64,000 nucleotides of DNA. It comes from Flavobacteriales bacterium. GTDB lineage: Bacteria; Bacteroidota; Bacteroidia; UBA10329. Numbering within the stretch: position 1 is the stretch's first letter; each line of letters starts with the position of its first letter. Shown in pieces: positions 26,198-34,267 of this stretch. The notes below the pieces were generated by a model. That model ran no database searches and was not told the origin of the DNA. It saw nothing but the letters and a program-made list of their open reading frames with translations. The position numbers and the translations under genes were made by a program. The stretch covers positions 124,001 to 188,000 of the forward strand of contig JAIPBM010000004.1 of assembly GCA_021739695.1 (NCBI GenBank). The letters run 5' to 3'.

Positions 26198-27496
26198 ATG
26201 AAAAAGCTCACTCTAATCTTTGTAGGTCTTTTGGCAATTACCTTCCGGTCTAGCGGTTATGGATATTCCTATATCAACAGTTATGCAGACGGATTCGTTT
26301 TTGACGAGATGGGAATAACCTTTGCCGTTTACCCAGATGGTGAATTCGACTTTTACCTGGCCAACGGTCAGCAGTCCAATACGGTAAGTAACGGATATGT
26401 GAATGTCACCTTCAATTCGGGATACAATTACAACCCGTACGTTCAGTATGATGATTTCGGAGCGGTGATTCAAGTTGAAAATGTTCCGATCTGGTATGAT
26501 TACTACGGAAGGGTAACTCAGATCGGAGATGTGATGATCAACTACAACAACCGTAGGGTTTGCCAAGTTGGAGGATTGTATGTTCACTACAATTCATACG
26601 GATACTACGCCTACCATACAGGCTACATCAACACATGGAATCCGTATTTCGTTTTCCGACCATTCTATGTTGCCTTTGCACGCCCAGTTGTAAACATGTG
26701 TTTCGTAAGACAAACGCCCTACAGACAATACTACACGCCAGTGCGCTATACTTACTACAGACCTTATGTACAAAATGTGCGACCTTGCTACGCAACCATT
26801 GGTCATACTTACAGACCGAGCGGTCACGGAGTAGCACACGCTAGGTATACTCAAACTGCTGGTAGAGGTGAGGTTCCGGTGAGACGCGAGCGAAGTACGG
26901 TGACTACTGCGCAAGGGAGCCAACAAAGGCCTGCGGTAAACCGATCTTCTGTAAGCGAGCGTTCAGCAGTTCAACCTTCGCAGGTTCGTAATGCACCTTC
27001 TGTGTCTCAACGGCCAACAGCAACACAAACGTCTCGTCCGGTGAATGACGCAAATAACGTTCGGGTACAATCAACCAGACCGCAGGCAGCATCGACCCAA
27101 TCAAGACCAGTGCAATCTGCACCAGTCAGAACTGGAGCTCAAACTCAAAGTTCTAGCTCTAATCGGCCGGTTTCTACACAACCACGGACAGCAGCGACTT
27201 CTACACGAAGCACTAGCCAAGTGAGACAGAATATGCCAGCACAGAATTCGATGAGTTCGAAGCCAGCAAGTTCAGTGTCAAGAACGCAAGCGACCAGAAC
27301 AACTGCAAAGCCTCAATCGAACGTCAGCAGTACTCCAAGTCGGTCTGCAGCGGGCAATTCAGGAACTCGTCCCTCAAGCGTAAGTTCTTCTCGAGGAACT
27401 TCAACAGTGGCCAAAGCTCCAGCAACTAGAGCAAGCGCTCCTTCATCTGCAGTAAAAAGTGGTGCAGCGAGAACTACGGTTAAGCGTTCTAACTAA
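26198..27496 (+). CDS. Secreted Tyr-rich protein with long basic Ser/Thr/Arg-rich tail
   Basis: 432 residues. A signal-like N-terminus (MKKLTLIFVGLLAITFRSSG) precedes a Tyr/Asn/Val-rich domain (about 20-200) with recurring patterns such as YYGRVTQIGDVMINYNNRR and YNSYGYYAYHTGYINTW. From about 205 to the end the protein is nearly free of Asp and Glu and made of Ser, Thr, Ala, Pro, Gln and Arg (SRPVQSAPVRTGAQTQSS). The tail is very basic and probably disordered; it could bind polyanions such as LPS, DNA or polysaccharide (inference). No known domain or T9SS signal is seen. Confidence 0.75.
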   Translation: MKKLTLIFVGLLAITFRSSGYGYSYINSYADGFVFDEMGITFAVYPDGEFDFYLANGQQSNTVSNGYVNVTFNSGYNYNPYVQYDDFGAVIQVENVPIWYDYYGRVTQIGDVMINYNNRRVCQVGGLYVHYNSYGYYAYHTGYINTWNPYFVFRPFYVAFARPVVNMCFVRQTPYRQYYTPVRYTYYRPYVQNVRPCYATIGHTYRPSGHGVAHARYTQTAGRGEVPVRRERSTVTTAQGSQQRPAVNRSSVSERSAVQPSQVRNAPSVSQRPTATQTSRPVNDANNVRVQSTRPQAASTQSRPVQSAPVRTGAQTQSSSSNRPVSTQPRTAATSTRSTSQVRQNMPAQNSMSSKPASSVSRTQATRTTAKPQSNVSSTPSRSAAGNSGTRPSSVSSSRGTSTVAKAPATRASAPSSAVKSGAARTTVKRSN

Positions 27497-27515
27497 AAGA
27501 CGAATGTCACGAAAA

Positions 27516-27548
27516 GGAAGGGGCGGGCCAATTTGGTCCGCCCCTTCC
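27516..27548. terminator. Terminator between convergent genes
   Basis: GGAAGGGGCGG pairs with CCGCCCCTTCC and an inner CCAA/TTGG. On the minus strand TTTTC follows, so it mainly suits fumC; it lies 20 bp after the Tyr-rich protein gene. Confidence 0.85.
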
Positions 27549-27572
27549 GTTATTATCAGAGGTATTCGATTA

Positions 27573-28970
27573 TCAGATCGTACCGATCATCTTCCGTGGG
27601 TCAACCCACTCGTCATATTCTTCAGATGTCAAATAACCCAAAGAAAGCGCAGCCGCTTTCAGCGTAGTTCCTTCTTCGTGTGCTTTTCCAGCAATTTCGG
27701 CTGCTTTGTAGTAACCGATCTTGGTGTTAAGAGCAGTCACCAACATCAAACTGTTGTTCACCAATTCTTGAATACGTGGGTGATTTGGCTCTATTCCTTG
27801 GGCGCAATGCTCATCAAACGATACGCAGGCATCGCCCAAAAGTCGAGCAGATTGAAGAACATTATACGCCATGACTGGCTTGAACACGTTCAATTCGTAA
27901 TGTCCCTGTGTTCCTGCAATGGTAACGGCTGTATCGTTTCCCATCACTTGCGCGCAAACCATGGTCAAGGCTTCGCATTGCGTAGGGTTCACTTTTCCAG
28001 GCATGATCGAAGAACCTGGTTCATTGGCAGGAATGAGCAATTCGCCAATTCCAGAGCGTGGACCAGAAGCCATCATTCGGATATCGTTGGCGATCTTATT
28101 CAGCGAAACAGCCAGCTGTTTCAATGCTCCGTGGGTTTCCACCAACGCATCGTGTGCAGCCAAAGCTTCAAACTTGTTCTCAGCAGTAATGAACGGAAGT
28201 CCTGTGAATTCGGCAATTTTCTCAGCAACGAGTTCAGAATAACCATCAGGTGTGTTGATTCCCGTTCCAACAGCAGTTCCTCCCAAAGCGAGTTCAGAAA
28301 GATGCTCAAGGGTGTTGTTCAGTGCTTTCAATCCATGGTCCAATTGAGAAACATAGCCGCTGAACTCTTGTCCAATAGTAAGCGGAGTTGCATCCATCAA
28401 GTGAGTACGACCGATCTTTACCACGCTTTTGAATGCCAGCGATTTGGCCTTTAGCGTATCACGAAGTGTCTGAACACCTGGAATCGTGTTTTCAGCGATT
28501 AACTTGTAACAGGCAATGTGCATTCCGGTTGGATACGTGTCGTTAGATGATTGACTCTTGTTCACATCATCATTTGGCTTCAAGACTTTGTCCTTGTCAT
28601 CCAGTTTCCCACCAGTCATTACGTGAGCACGGTTGGCAATCACCTCGTTGGCGTTCATGTTGCTCTGCGTTCCCGATCCGGTTTGCCAGATCACCAACGG
28701 AAATTGATCATCATGCATTCCATCAAGAATTTCATCGCAAACGGCAGAAATCAGGTCTCGTTTCTTCTCATCAAGAACACCTAATTGGCAATTGGTATGA
28801 GCTGCGGCTTTCTTCAGGTAAGCAAACCCGTAGATCACCTCCAATGGCATACTGGCTGCTGGGCCAATTTTGAAGTTGTTTCTTGAACGCTCTGTCTGTG
28901 CTCCCCAATATTTATCGGCAGGCACCTGCACTTCGCCCATGGTATCTTTTTCAATTCTAAAATCTGACAT
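27573..28970 (-). CDS. fumC: Fumarate hydratase class II
   Basis: 465 residues from the ATG at 28970; a 20-residue upstream extension in frame is rejected because a TAAATTTG box lies at 29,001-29,008 inside it. The N-terminus reads [20 protein letters not shown]. Family signatures are [12 protein letters not shown] (near 100), TGxNTPDGY and the fumarase/aspartase signature [11 protein letters not shown] (near 318). It converts fumarate to L-malate in the TCA cycle. Fumarase and argininosuccinate-lyase-type enzymes share the fold; the sequence is plainly FumC. Confidence 0.97.
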   Translation of the reverse strand: MSDFRIEKDTMGEVQVPADKYWGAQTERSRNNFKIGPAASMPLEVIYGFAYLKKAAAHTNCQLGVLDEKKRDLISAVCDEILDGMHDDQFPLVIWQTGSGTQSNMNANEVIANRAHVMTGGKLDDKDKVLKPNDDVNKSQSSNDTYPTGMHIACYKLIAENTIPGVQTLRDTLKAKSLAFKSVVKIGRTHLMDATPLTIGQEFSGYVSQLDHGLKALNNTLEHLSELALGGTAVGTGINTPDGYSELVAEKIAEFTGLPFITAENKFEALAAHDALVETHGALKQLAVSLNKIANDIRMMASGPRSGIGELLIPANEPGSSIMPGKVNPTQCEALTMVCAQVMGNDTAVTIAGTQGHYELNVFKPVMAYNVLQSARLLGDACVSFDEHCAQGIEPNHPRIQELVNNSLMLVTALNTKIGYYKAAEIAGKAHEEGTTLKAAALSLGYLTSEEYDEWVDPRKMIGTI

Positions 28971-29000
28971 TTCGTTGTGACTATTAGTTAAGAATGGTCG

Positions 29001-29008
29001 CAAATTTA
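29001..29008 (-). promoter_or_regulatory. TAnnTTTG -7 box for fumC
   Basis: The minus strand reads TAAATTTG, 31 bp from the ATG at 28970. It decides the shorter start. Confidence 0.55.
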
Positions 29009-29049
29009 CCGTCTCGCACAACGCTACCAAACAAGGTTTGAAATAAGCT

Positions 29050-29057
29050 TAGTTTTG
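29050..29057 (+). promoter_or_regulatory. TAnnTTTG -7 box for the secreted esterase
   Basis: TAGTTTTG lies 24 bp before the ATG at 29082. Confidence 0.55.
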
Positions 29058-29081
29058 TAGCTCATTTAATCTCCATCCAGC

Positions 29082-30227
29082 ATGAAATTTACGTTTACAT
29101 CTCTTGTTTCGCTCTTGATATTGGTTGCATCCGCCATGGCCCAACCAGTAGTTCAAGGATCTATTACACATGGAGGTTTACAGCGTGCTTATCGTTTGTA
29201 TCAACCGAATATTTATACGGGCACAGAAGCTGTTCCATTGATCATCAATTTGCATGGTTACGGTTCACAAGCATTTGAGCAGGAAGTGTATGGAAGTTTC
29301 AAGGCCATTGCCGATACGGCCAATTTTATCATTGTTCACCCCGAAGGAACAATGGATAACGCTCAGAATCAATTTTGGAATGCGTTTGGAATACCGGGTG
29401 GACCAGATGATGTTGGTTTCCTTTCAGCCTTGATTGATTCAATTTCTGCTGATTACAACATTGACCCGAACCGTGTTTATTGCACAGGTATGAGCAATGG
29501 AGGATTCATGAGCTACAAAATGGCCTGTGACCTTGGAAGTCGCATTGCAGCCATTGCCTCTGTAACAGGAACGATGGTTCAGTCTGAATTGAGTGCGTGC
29601 AACCTAGATCATCCAACGCCAATAATGGAAATCCACGGCACAGCAGATCCAACCGTTCCTTATTTGGGTGATGCTACCCAGACCTTTGTTGGTACAGAAG
29701 CGGTGGTCAATTATTGGGTGAGCGTCAATAACTGCAATCCAACGGCTGTTCAATCTGCCGTTCCTGATGTTAATGCTTTAGACGGCTGCACTGCCGATCA
29801 TTTTGTCTACTCAGGGGGAGATGCAGGTTCAACGGTGGAGCATTATAGAATAAACGGTGGAGGTCATACGTGGCCAGGTTCTCCAACAGTCATTTCTATT
29901 GGCGTTACCAATCAGGATTTTTCGGCTTCGGTTGAGATATGGAGATTTTTCAATCAATACAGACTAAACGTATTGACGACTGGGATTGAACAAACAACAA
30001 AACCAAGTTTCACCATTTATCCTAATCCTTCGGAAGGAGAAGTTGCCATTAGGTTCGAAACGGCTGCTCAAAGAACTTTTGAATTACGCAATTCACTCGG
30101 ACAACTTTTAAGGTCAGATTCCTCAAAAAGCGCCACTTTTCGTTTGCATGCGGAGAGAGCAGGAGTCTACTTCTTGACCGTTTTTGCTGAGGATGGAATA
30201 TTTACTGAAAAGTTGGTCATTAATTGA
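29082..30227 (+). CDS. Secreted PHB-depolymerase/feruloyl-esterase-type hydrolase with T9SS signal
   Basis: 381 residues. A signal peptide (1-20, ending SAMAQ) is followed by an LpqC/PHB-depolymerase-type alpha/beta-hydrolase: INLHGYGSQ (oxyanion loop), GMSNGGFMSYKMAC with nucleophile Ser138, HGTADPTVPY with the acidic residue, and GGGHTWPG with His262. The last 80 residues (FTIYPNPSEGEVAIRFET ... FTEKLVIN) form a type A T9SS sorting domain. It probably cleaves polyester or sugar-ester bonds outside the cell; the substrate is not decidable. Confidence 0.92.
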   Translation: MKFTFTSLVSLLILVASAMAQPVVQGSITHGGLQRAYRLYQPNIYTGTEAVPLIINLHGYGSQAFEQEVYGSFKAIADTANFIIVHPEGTMDNAQNQFWNAFGIPGGPDDVGFLSALIDSISADYNIDPNRVYCTGMSNGGFMSYKMACDLGSRIAAIASVTGTMVQSELSACNLDHPTPIMEIHGTADPTVPYLGDATQTFVGTEAVVNYWVSVNNCNPTAVQSAVPDVNALDGCTADHFVYSGGDAGSTVEHYRINGGGHTWPGSPTVISIGVTNQDFSASVEIWRFFNQYRLNVLTTGIEQTTKPSFTIYPNPSEGEVAIRFETAAQRTFELRNSLGQLLRSDSSKSATFRLHAERAGVYFLTVFAEDGIFTEKLVIN

Positions 30228-30285
30228 GCACTTCTTTTTGCCCAATTCGTAAGCATACACTACTTTCGGCTCAAATTTCAAAGAG

Positions 30286-30450
30286 ATGAGCGTAGGTATC
30301 GTAGTAATATTCATGTACATGTTGATGGGCTTTTGGATGTTGGTTTTCCTCGGACTTTGGATTCCGTTGATGGCAACATTGCTTTTCATGGAGCGATTTA
30401 GCCCAGAAATGGGAGAAAAATTGGCTGCATTTATCGCGCCACGCGACTGA
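30286..30450 (+). CDS. 54-residue membrane protein
   Basis: A short gene, ATG at 30286 to TGA at 30450, giving MSVGIVVIFMYMLMGFWMLV and then a second hydrophobic stretch (VFLGLWIPLMATLLFM) before a polar tail ERFSPEMGEKLAAFIAPRD. It forms one long or two tight membrane helices, rich in Met. A TACTTTCG sequence (one mismatch to the -7 box) lies at 30261-30268, and a terminator 35 bp after the stop gives it a complete transcription unit. The opposite-strand frame here has no such support. Function unknown. Confidence 0.65.
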   Translation: MSVGIVVIFMYMLMGFWMLVFLGLWIPLMATLLFMERFSPEMGEKLAAFIAPRD

Positions 30451-30458
30451 TTTTAAAC

Positions 30459-30797
30459 TTAAAGTAACGTTTTAACGTTTTCAGGAGGCCGTCCCAAGAC
30501 GGCCTTTTTTTGTTTCACAACAATCGGTCGCTCAATCAATTTCGGATATTTCACCATTGCAGCTATCCATTCATCGTCCGAAAGTTCTTTCACTTTAAAG
30601 TTGTCTTTGAAATCGGTTTCGCCTTTTCTGAGTAAATCGTAAGGTTTGATACCGAGCAGGCTAATCAATTCTTTCAATTCAGCTTCAGAAGGAACATCAA
30701 CCAAATAGTCTACGATTTCAGGCTCAATGCCAGCATCACGAATCAATTGAAGTGTTTCTCGACTTTTGGTGCAACGCGGGTTATGGTAGATTTTCAT
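30459..30797 (-). CDS. arsC: ArsC/Spx-family arsenate reductase (glutaredoxin type)
   Basis: 112 residues. The N-terminal IYHNPRCTKSRETL carries the catalytic Cys9, and the C-terminal IERPIVVKQKKAVLGRPPE contains the conserved ERP and GRPPE segments. It reduces arsenate with glutaredoxin, though many chromosomal copies have unknown roles. The start lies 11 bp from an inverted repeat bounding the upstream four-helix-bundle gene, so it may be read from prfB through that gene. A plus-strand terminator is embedded in its last codons. Confidence 0.92.
   Translation of the reverse strand: MKIYHNPRCTKSRETLQLIRDAGIEPEIVDYLVDVPSEAELKELISLLGIKPYDLLRKGETDFKDNFKVKELSDDEWIAAMVKYPKLIERPIVVKQKKAVLGRPPENVKTLL
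30486..30511 (+). terminator. Plus-strand terminator inside the 3' end of convergent arsC
   Basis: AGGCCGTC (30486-30493) pairs with GACGGCCT (30498-30505) over CCAA, followed by T7. It is placed 35 bp after the stop of the 54-residue membrane protein and overlaps arsC codons for KAVLGRPP. Confidence 0.8.
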
Positions 30798-30807
30798 ACG
30801 CTAGAGT

Positions 30808-30838
30808 AATGAAGGGATGAAGAGGTGAAGTTATGAAG
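30808..30838. repeat. Inverted repeat, arsC-side end of the four-helix-bundle element
   Basis: 31 bp; the core atgaagggatgaagaggtg matches the reverse complement of 31,200-31,230 at 28 of 31 positions. It contains the stop codon of the enclosed gene. Confidence 0.9.
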
Positions 30839-31205
30839 TGTGCTTTTTGTCGATTGATTTGATCAGTCCATTTATCAAAGCAGCACACTTTTGTTCTTGC
30901 TCGTTTAAAAGTGCTATTCGGTCATTTGTACAGAAGCCCAATAAAACACAGAGATCCAAAACCGTATTTACTTCACTTAAGGAACCTCTTGCAATATGGA
31001 GGAAGTGCCTAAATTCTTTGTCTGAATTTCTTCCTGCTCCTTCAGCGAGATTCAGCGGAATGGAAACCGAAGCCCGTTTGAGTTGTGAAGTGATATTGAA
31101 CTTTTCGTCAGATGGTAGTTCAGAAGAGAAGATGTAAATCAGCTTTACAAGTTCCATTGCTTCCTGCCAAGCAACTAGCTTCTTATGCGGCCAATCCTTC
31201 TTCAT
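30831..31205 (-). CDS. Four-helix-bundle protein (S23 / 23S rRNA intervening-sequence protein family)
   Basis: 124 residues. Family features are KKLVAWQEAMELVKLIY, SDEKFNITSQLKRASVSIPLNLAEGAGR and EFRHFLHIARGSLSEVNTVLDL, four amphipathic helices of normal family length. Homologues are encoded in intervening sequences of 23S rRNA genes and as free genes; the retroelement protein Avd shares the fold. No catalytic activity is established. The start codon lies in one 31-bp inverted repeat and the stop codon in the other, so the gene fills the unit exactly. It sits 20 bp after prfB and 33 bp before arsC, all on one strand. Confidence 0.93.
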   Translation of the reverse strand: MKKDWPHKKLVAWQEAMELVKLIYIFSSELPSDEKFNITSQLKRASVSIPLNLAEGAGRNSDKEFRHFLHIARGSLSEVNTVLDLCVLLGFCTNDRIALLNEQEQKCAALINGLIKSIDKKHTS

Positions 31206-31230
31206 TACTTCACCTCCTCATCACTTCATT
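31200..31230. repeat. Inverted repeat, prfB-side end of the four-helix-bundle element
   Basis: 31 bp, partner of 30,808-30,838 with three mismatches. It contains both the stop codon of prfB (31,226-31,228) and the start codon of the four-helix-bundle gene (31,203-31,205). The transcript could close a long stem with the ORF in the loop. Confidence 0.9.
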
Positions 31231-32326
31231 CCTGAGATTCTTCATTGCCGAATTGAAGCAAATAACCTTTGATGAACTTGTTCAACTCGCCATCCATCAC
31301 GCCTTGCACGTTAGATGTTTCGATACCTGAACGTAGGTCTTTTACCAATTTATATGGATGGAAAACGTAGTTGCGGATCTGCGCTCCGAACTCCACTTTC
31401 ATTTTTCCACCTTCCACCTCGGCACGTTTTTCCAAACGCTTTCTGAGCTCAATATCATACAGTTGAGACTTCAATAAACGCAATGCATTTTCGCGGTTCG
31501 TGCCCTGCGATCTGCTTTCCGTATTTCGGATGATGATACCGCTCGGATGATGCGTTACCCGAACACCCGTTTCCACCTTATTTACGTTCTGTCCACCAGC
31601 ACCACCAGATCGGAACGTGTCCCAAGTAATATCTGCCGGATTGATCTCGATATTGATCGTATCATCCACTACAGGATAAACGAAAACGGAGGCGAAGGAC
31701 GTATGTCTTCGGGCGTTGCTGTCGAATGGAGATATTCTCACCAAACGATGAACACCGTTTTCTCCTTTCAGATTTCCGTAAGCATAGTCACCTTCTATCT
31801 GCAACGAGCACGAGCGAATTCCTGCAATATCGTCTTCTTGAATATCGTTCTGCAGAACCTTGAAGCCATTCTTTTCAGCCCACATGATGTACATACGCAT
31901 CAACATGCCAGCCCAGTCGCAACTTTCCGTTCCGCCAGCACCAGAGTTGATCTCTAAAATGGCGTGCAGCTCATCACCTTCATCGCCCAACATGTTTTTG
32001 AATTCGAGATCTTCGAGCAGATCGGTGAATAATTCCTGTTGCGCAGTTACTTCTTCTTCAGAAGCCTCGCCTTCTTTATTGAATTCGTAAAGAACAGTCA
32101 GGTCTTCGAGTGCGGTCGTAGCTTTTTCAAAGGCCTTTGTCCATTCCTTTTTGGCGTTTGTTTTCTTCATCAATTCCTCCGCTTTTTTAGGGTCGTCCCA
32201 AAAACCAGGAGCTAATGTTGTCTGTGTTTCCTCGGCTATTTCGCGCAGCTTTCGGTCTATTTCTAAGTAGCCATGAAGCGCGTTCAGTCTTTTTTTGAGG
32301 TCGTTCAGTTGATCTGTTGTGATCAT
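31226..32326 (-). CDS. prfB: Peptide chain release factor 2, without programmed frameshift
   Basis: 366 residues. The GGQ motif lies in RSGGAGGQNVNKVETGVRV (near 245), and the SPF tripeptide (ISPFDSNARRHTSF) marks RF2, which reads UGA and UAA. In many bacteria prfB needs a +1 shift at an in-frame UGA after the GYL codons; here the same place (residues 19-21) reads GGC TAC TTA GAA and the frame is continuous. A TACATTTG box is 36 bp upstream. The stop codon lies in the inverted repeat of the downstream element. Confidence 0.97.
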   Translation of the reverse strand: MITTDQLNDLKKRLNALHGYLEIDRKLREIAEETQTTLAPGFWDDPKKAEELMKKTNAKKEWTKAFEKATTALEDLTVLYEFNKEGEASEEEVTAQQELFTDLLEDLEFKNMLGDEGDELHAILEINSGAGGTESCDWAGMLMRMYIMWAEKNGFKVLQNDIQEDDIAGIRSCSLQIEGDYAYGNLKGENGVHRLVRISPFDSNARRHTSFASVFVYPVVDDTINIEINPADITWDTFRSGGAGGQNVNKVETGVRVTHHPSGIIIRNTESRSQGTNRENALRLLKSQLYDIELRKRLEKRAEVEGGKMKVEFGAQIRNYVFHPYKLVKDLRSGIETSNVQGVMDGELNKFIKGYLLQFGNEESQE

Positions 32327-32361
32327 AATTGTTCGTGTTTTGGGGTGATTTTCCCGAAGCG

Positions 32362-32369
32362 CAAATGTA
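32362..32369 (-). promoter_or_regulatory. TAnnTTTG -7 box for prfB
   Basis: The minus strand reads TACATTTG, 36 bp from the ATG at 32326. Confidence 0.5.
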
Positions 32370-32392
32370 AGACAAGTGTTGGTGCCTGAAAG

Positions 32393-32848
32393 TTACTTGT
32401 CGCTGAGGAACTCATTGATCAATGTGCCTTCAAATCCGCGTTGCGTGGCAAAGCGATAAATGGCCGATCTGCGTTTCCAGGGATTCTTTTCCTTCAGGCT
32501 CGCCCGTTTTTCATCCATGGTTTCGCGCAGCACGTTCAAATAAGCGTCTTCATCGATTTCCGTTAGTGCCAGCTGAATACATTTTTTACTCACTTGGTGG
32601 TTTTTCAAGCCTTCGGTGATCTTCACTTTTCCCCATTTCTTGATGTTGAATTTGCCTCTTGCGTATGTGCGGGCAAAACGCTCCTCATTCAGGAAATTCT
32701 CTTTCATCAATGAAAGCGTGATCTCTTCGCGCCATTCATCTGGGATTTTCAAGTCCCACATTTTCTGATTCACATCGTGATGGCTTCGCTCTTGATACGC
32801 GCAGTATTTCCGCAATTTCTCGAGCGCTTCTTTCGGGCCAAAATCCAT
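32393..32848 (-). CDS. recX: RecX-family regulator of RecA
   Basis: 151 residues from the ATG at 32848. The frame continues to 32923, but the extra residues come from a repeat-like intergenic stretch. It has three-helix RecX repeats: EALEKLRKYCAYQERSHHDV, LMKENFLNEERFARTYARGK (the FLNDxRFA-type signature) and VSKKCIQLALTEID. RecX binds RecA filaments and modulates recombination. The length is normal for the family. It lies 67 bp upstream of prfB on the same strand. Confidence 0.9.
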   Translation of the reverse strand: MDFGPKEALEKLRKYCAYQERSHHDVNQKMWDLKIPDEWREEITLSLMKENFLNEERFARTYARGKFNIKKWGKVKITEGLKNHQVSKKCIQLALTEIDEDAYLNVLRETMDEKRASLKEKNPWKRRSAIYRFATQRGFEGTLINEFLSDK

Positions 32849-32867
32849 GCATGAAAAATAGCTATCA

Positions 32868-32962
32868 AAGTCGATAGACCATAGTCCACGGACCACAGCA
32901 GCGCACGCTCTATTTCTAAACAATTTTTTTCCGTTGACTATTAACCGTTGACCATCGACTAA
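32868..32962. repeat. Degenerate inverted GTC-rich repeat between recX and the MFS gene
   Basis: gtcgatagaccatagtcca on the left and ccgttgaccatcgac on the right are imperfect inverted copies built from repeated GTCCA/GTTGAC-type units. It looks like a decayed intergenic repeat of the kind common in Bacteroidota. It sits in the divergent promoter region. Confidence 0.4.
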
Positions 32963-32965
32963 AAC

Positions 32966-32973
32966 TAGCTTTG
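32966..32973 (+). promoter_or_regulatory. TAnnTTTG -7 box for the MFS gene
   Basis: TAGCTTTG lies 13 bp before the ATG at 32987, implying a leader of only a few bases. Confidence 0.55.
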
Positions 32974-32986
32974 CCCAACTTTTTTG

Positions 32987-34267
32987 ATGGAAAACAAACG
33001 CGCCCTCGCACTTCTGTTCAGTTCACACGTGGTTTCGAGCTTTGCGCAGGGAATTACCATGCTTTCCATTCCGTGGTACTTTGCTTCGGTTGTCAACCAA
33101 TCTGTGGTGTTCGGAAAAGTGCTTGCCGTGGCCACGTTCATCAGCATTTTTTGGAGCCTTTTTGCAGGAACACTTATTGACCGTTATCCACGCAAGAACA
33201 TCTTTTGGTTTGCGTCCATCGTTGGTTTTATTGTGCTTGGATGTGCTGGTCTGTACGGAGAACTGCATCAGGAAGCGCCTATTTGGTTAGTTGCTTTTGT
33301 GTTTGTTTTCACCTTTTTCGGGTTCAACATCCATTATCCCAATCTCTACGCATTTTCGCAGCAATTGGCAGCCAAAGGCGATTACGGCAGAGTCAATTCG
33401 CTGATTGAAGTTTTAGGGCAGGGCACCAACGTGCTTTCGGGCGCGTTTGGCGCTATTCTGCTTTCGGGCACAACGGGCGGAAGTTTGAACATGATGGGTC
33501 TGCAGATTTCTTTTCCCTTTGAAATTGAGCAATGGACCATTTGGGAAATTTTCCTGCTCGATGCGAGTACGTACGCACTTGCCGCGTGCATCATTCCCTT
33601 CATTAAATATGTCGATCACAATCCACTACCGATCGATATGGAGAAGATCCTACTTCGCTTTAAGCGTGGTTGGAAGTTTCTAACGTTGAACAAGGAACTT
33701 CTGGTCTTCGGTTTGGCAACCTATTCCATTTTTGTTGTGCTGCTGGTCGAGGTACAATTTCTGCTTCCCATTTTCGTAGATAATCAGTTGGAAGCTGGCG
33801 CAGATGTGTACGCTAGTAGCGAGGTTTACTTTGCGTTAGGAAGTTTGTTTGCTGGGTTTCTCATCCAAAAATTAACAAGGAATCTGGCTCCTGCCAAAAG
33901 CATTCTTTTGCTCATGTTTTTGGCCGGTGTTTCGTTCGTGGTTGTGGCATTTTCCAAAAGCGTTGTCGGATTCTATCTTTTCTCTACGCTTATCGGGTTC
34001 AGTAATGCCGGCACGCGCATCACGCGCGTCACTTTTCTGTTCAATCACATTCCAAACAACATCATTGGCAGGGCCAATAGTATTTTTTACATCTACAATA
34101 TTGCCAGCCGTGGTCTATTGCTTTCACTGTTTGCGCTGCCGTTCTTTTCTGCTTCCAATAATATTGTTTGGTGTTACGGGATCTGCGGAGGATTTATCCT
34201 TGTTTCCATTATTCCGCTCGTTGGAGTTCTGCCACAGCTTCAAACGCTGAAAATCCGAACCGAATAA
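32987..34267 (+). CDS. MFS transporter, substrate unknown
   Basis: 426 residues from the ATG at 32987, with 11-12 membrane helices. The loop after helix 2 reads AGTLIDRYPRKNIFW, the major facilitator GxxxDRxxRR-type motif A. It is similar in build to enterobactin-exporter (EntS)-like and MFS_3 proteins. The middle loop (about 205-235) is soluble and charged. It is divergent from recX. The stop codon abuts that of the next convergent gene with no bases between. Confidence 0.88.
   Translation: MENKRALALLFSSHVVSSFAQGITMLSIPWYFASVVNQSVVFGKVLAVATFISIFWSLFAGTLIDRYPRKNIFWFASIVGFIVLGCAGLYGELHQEAPIWLVAFVFVFTFFGFNIHYPNLYAFSQQLAAKGDYGRVNSLIEVLGQGTNVLSGAFGAILLSGTTGGSLNMMGLQISFPFEIEQWTIWEIFLLDASTYALAACIIPFIKYVDHNPLPIDMEKILLRFKRGWKFLTLNKELLVFGLATYSIFVVLLVEVQFLLPIFVDNQLEAGADVYASSEVYFALGSLFAGFLIQKLTRNLAPAKSILLLMFLAGVSFVVVAFSKSVVGFYLFSTLIGFSNAGTRITRVTFLFNHIPNNIIGRANSIFYIYNIASRGLLLSLFALPFFSASNNIVWCYGICGGFILVSIIPLVGVLPQLQTLKIRTE

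Noticed and set aside
30123-30389. 88-codon minus-strand frame overlapping the esterase end and the 54-residue gene
   Set aside because: No promoter or family, whereas the plus-strand small gene has promoter-like and terminator signals.
32187-32375. Upstream short frame as the first part of a frameshifted prfB
   Set aside because: The main prfB frame is complete from its own ATG; no UGA shift site is present.
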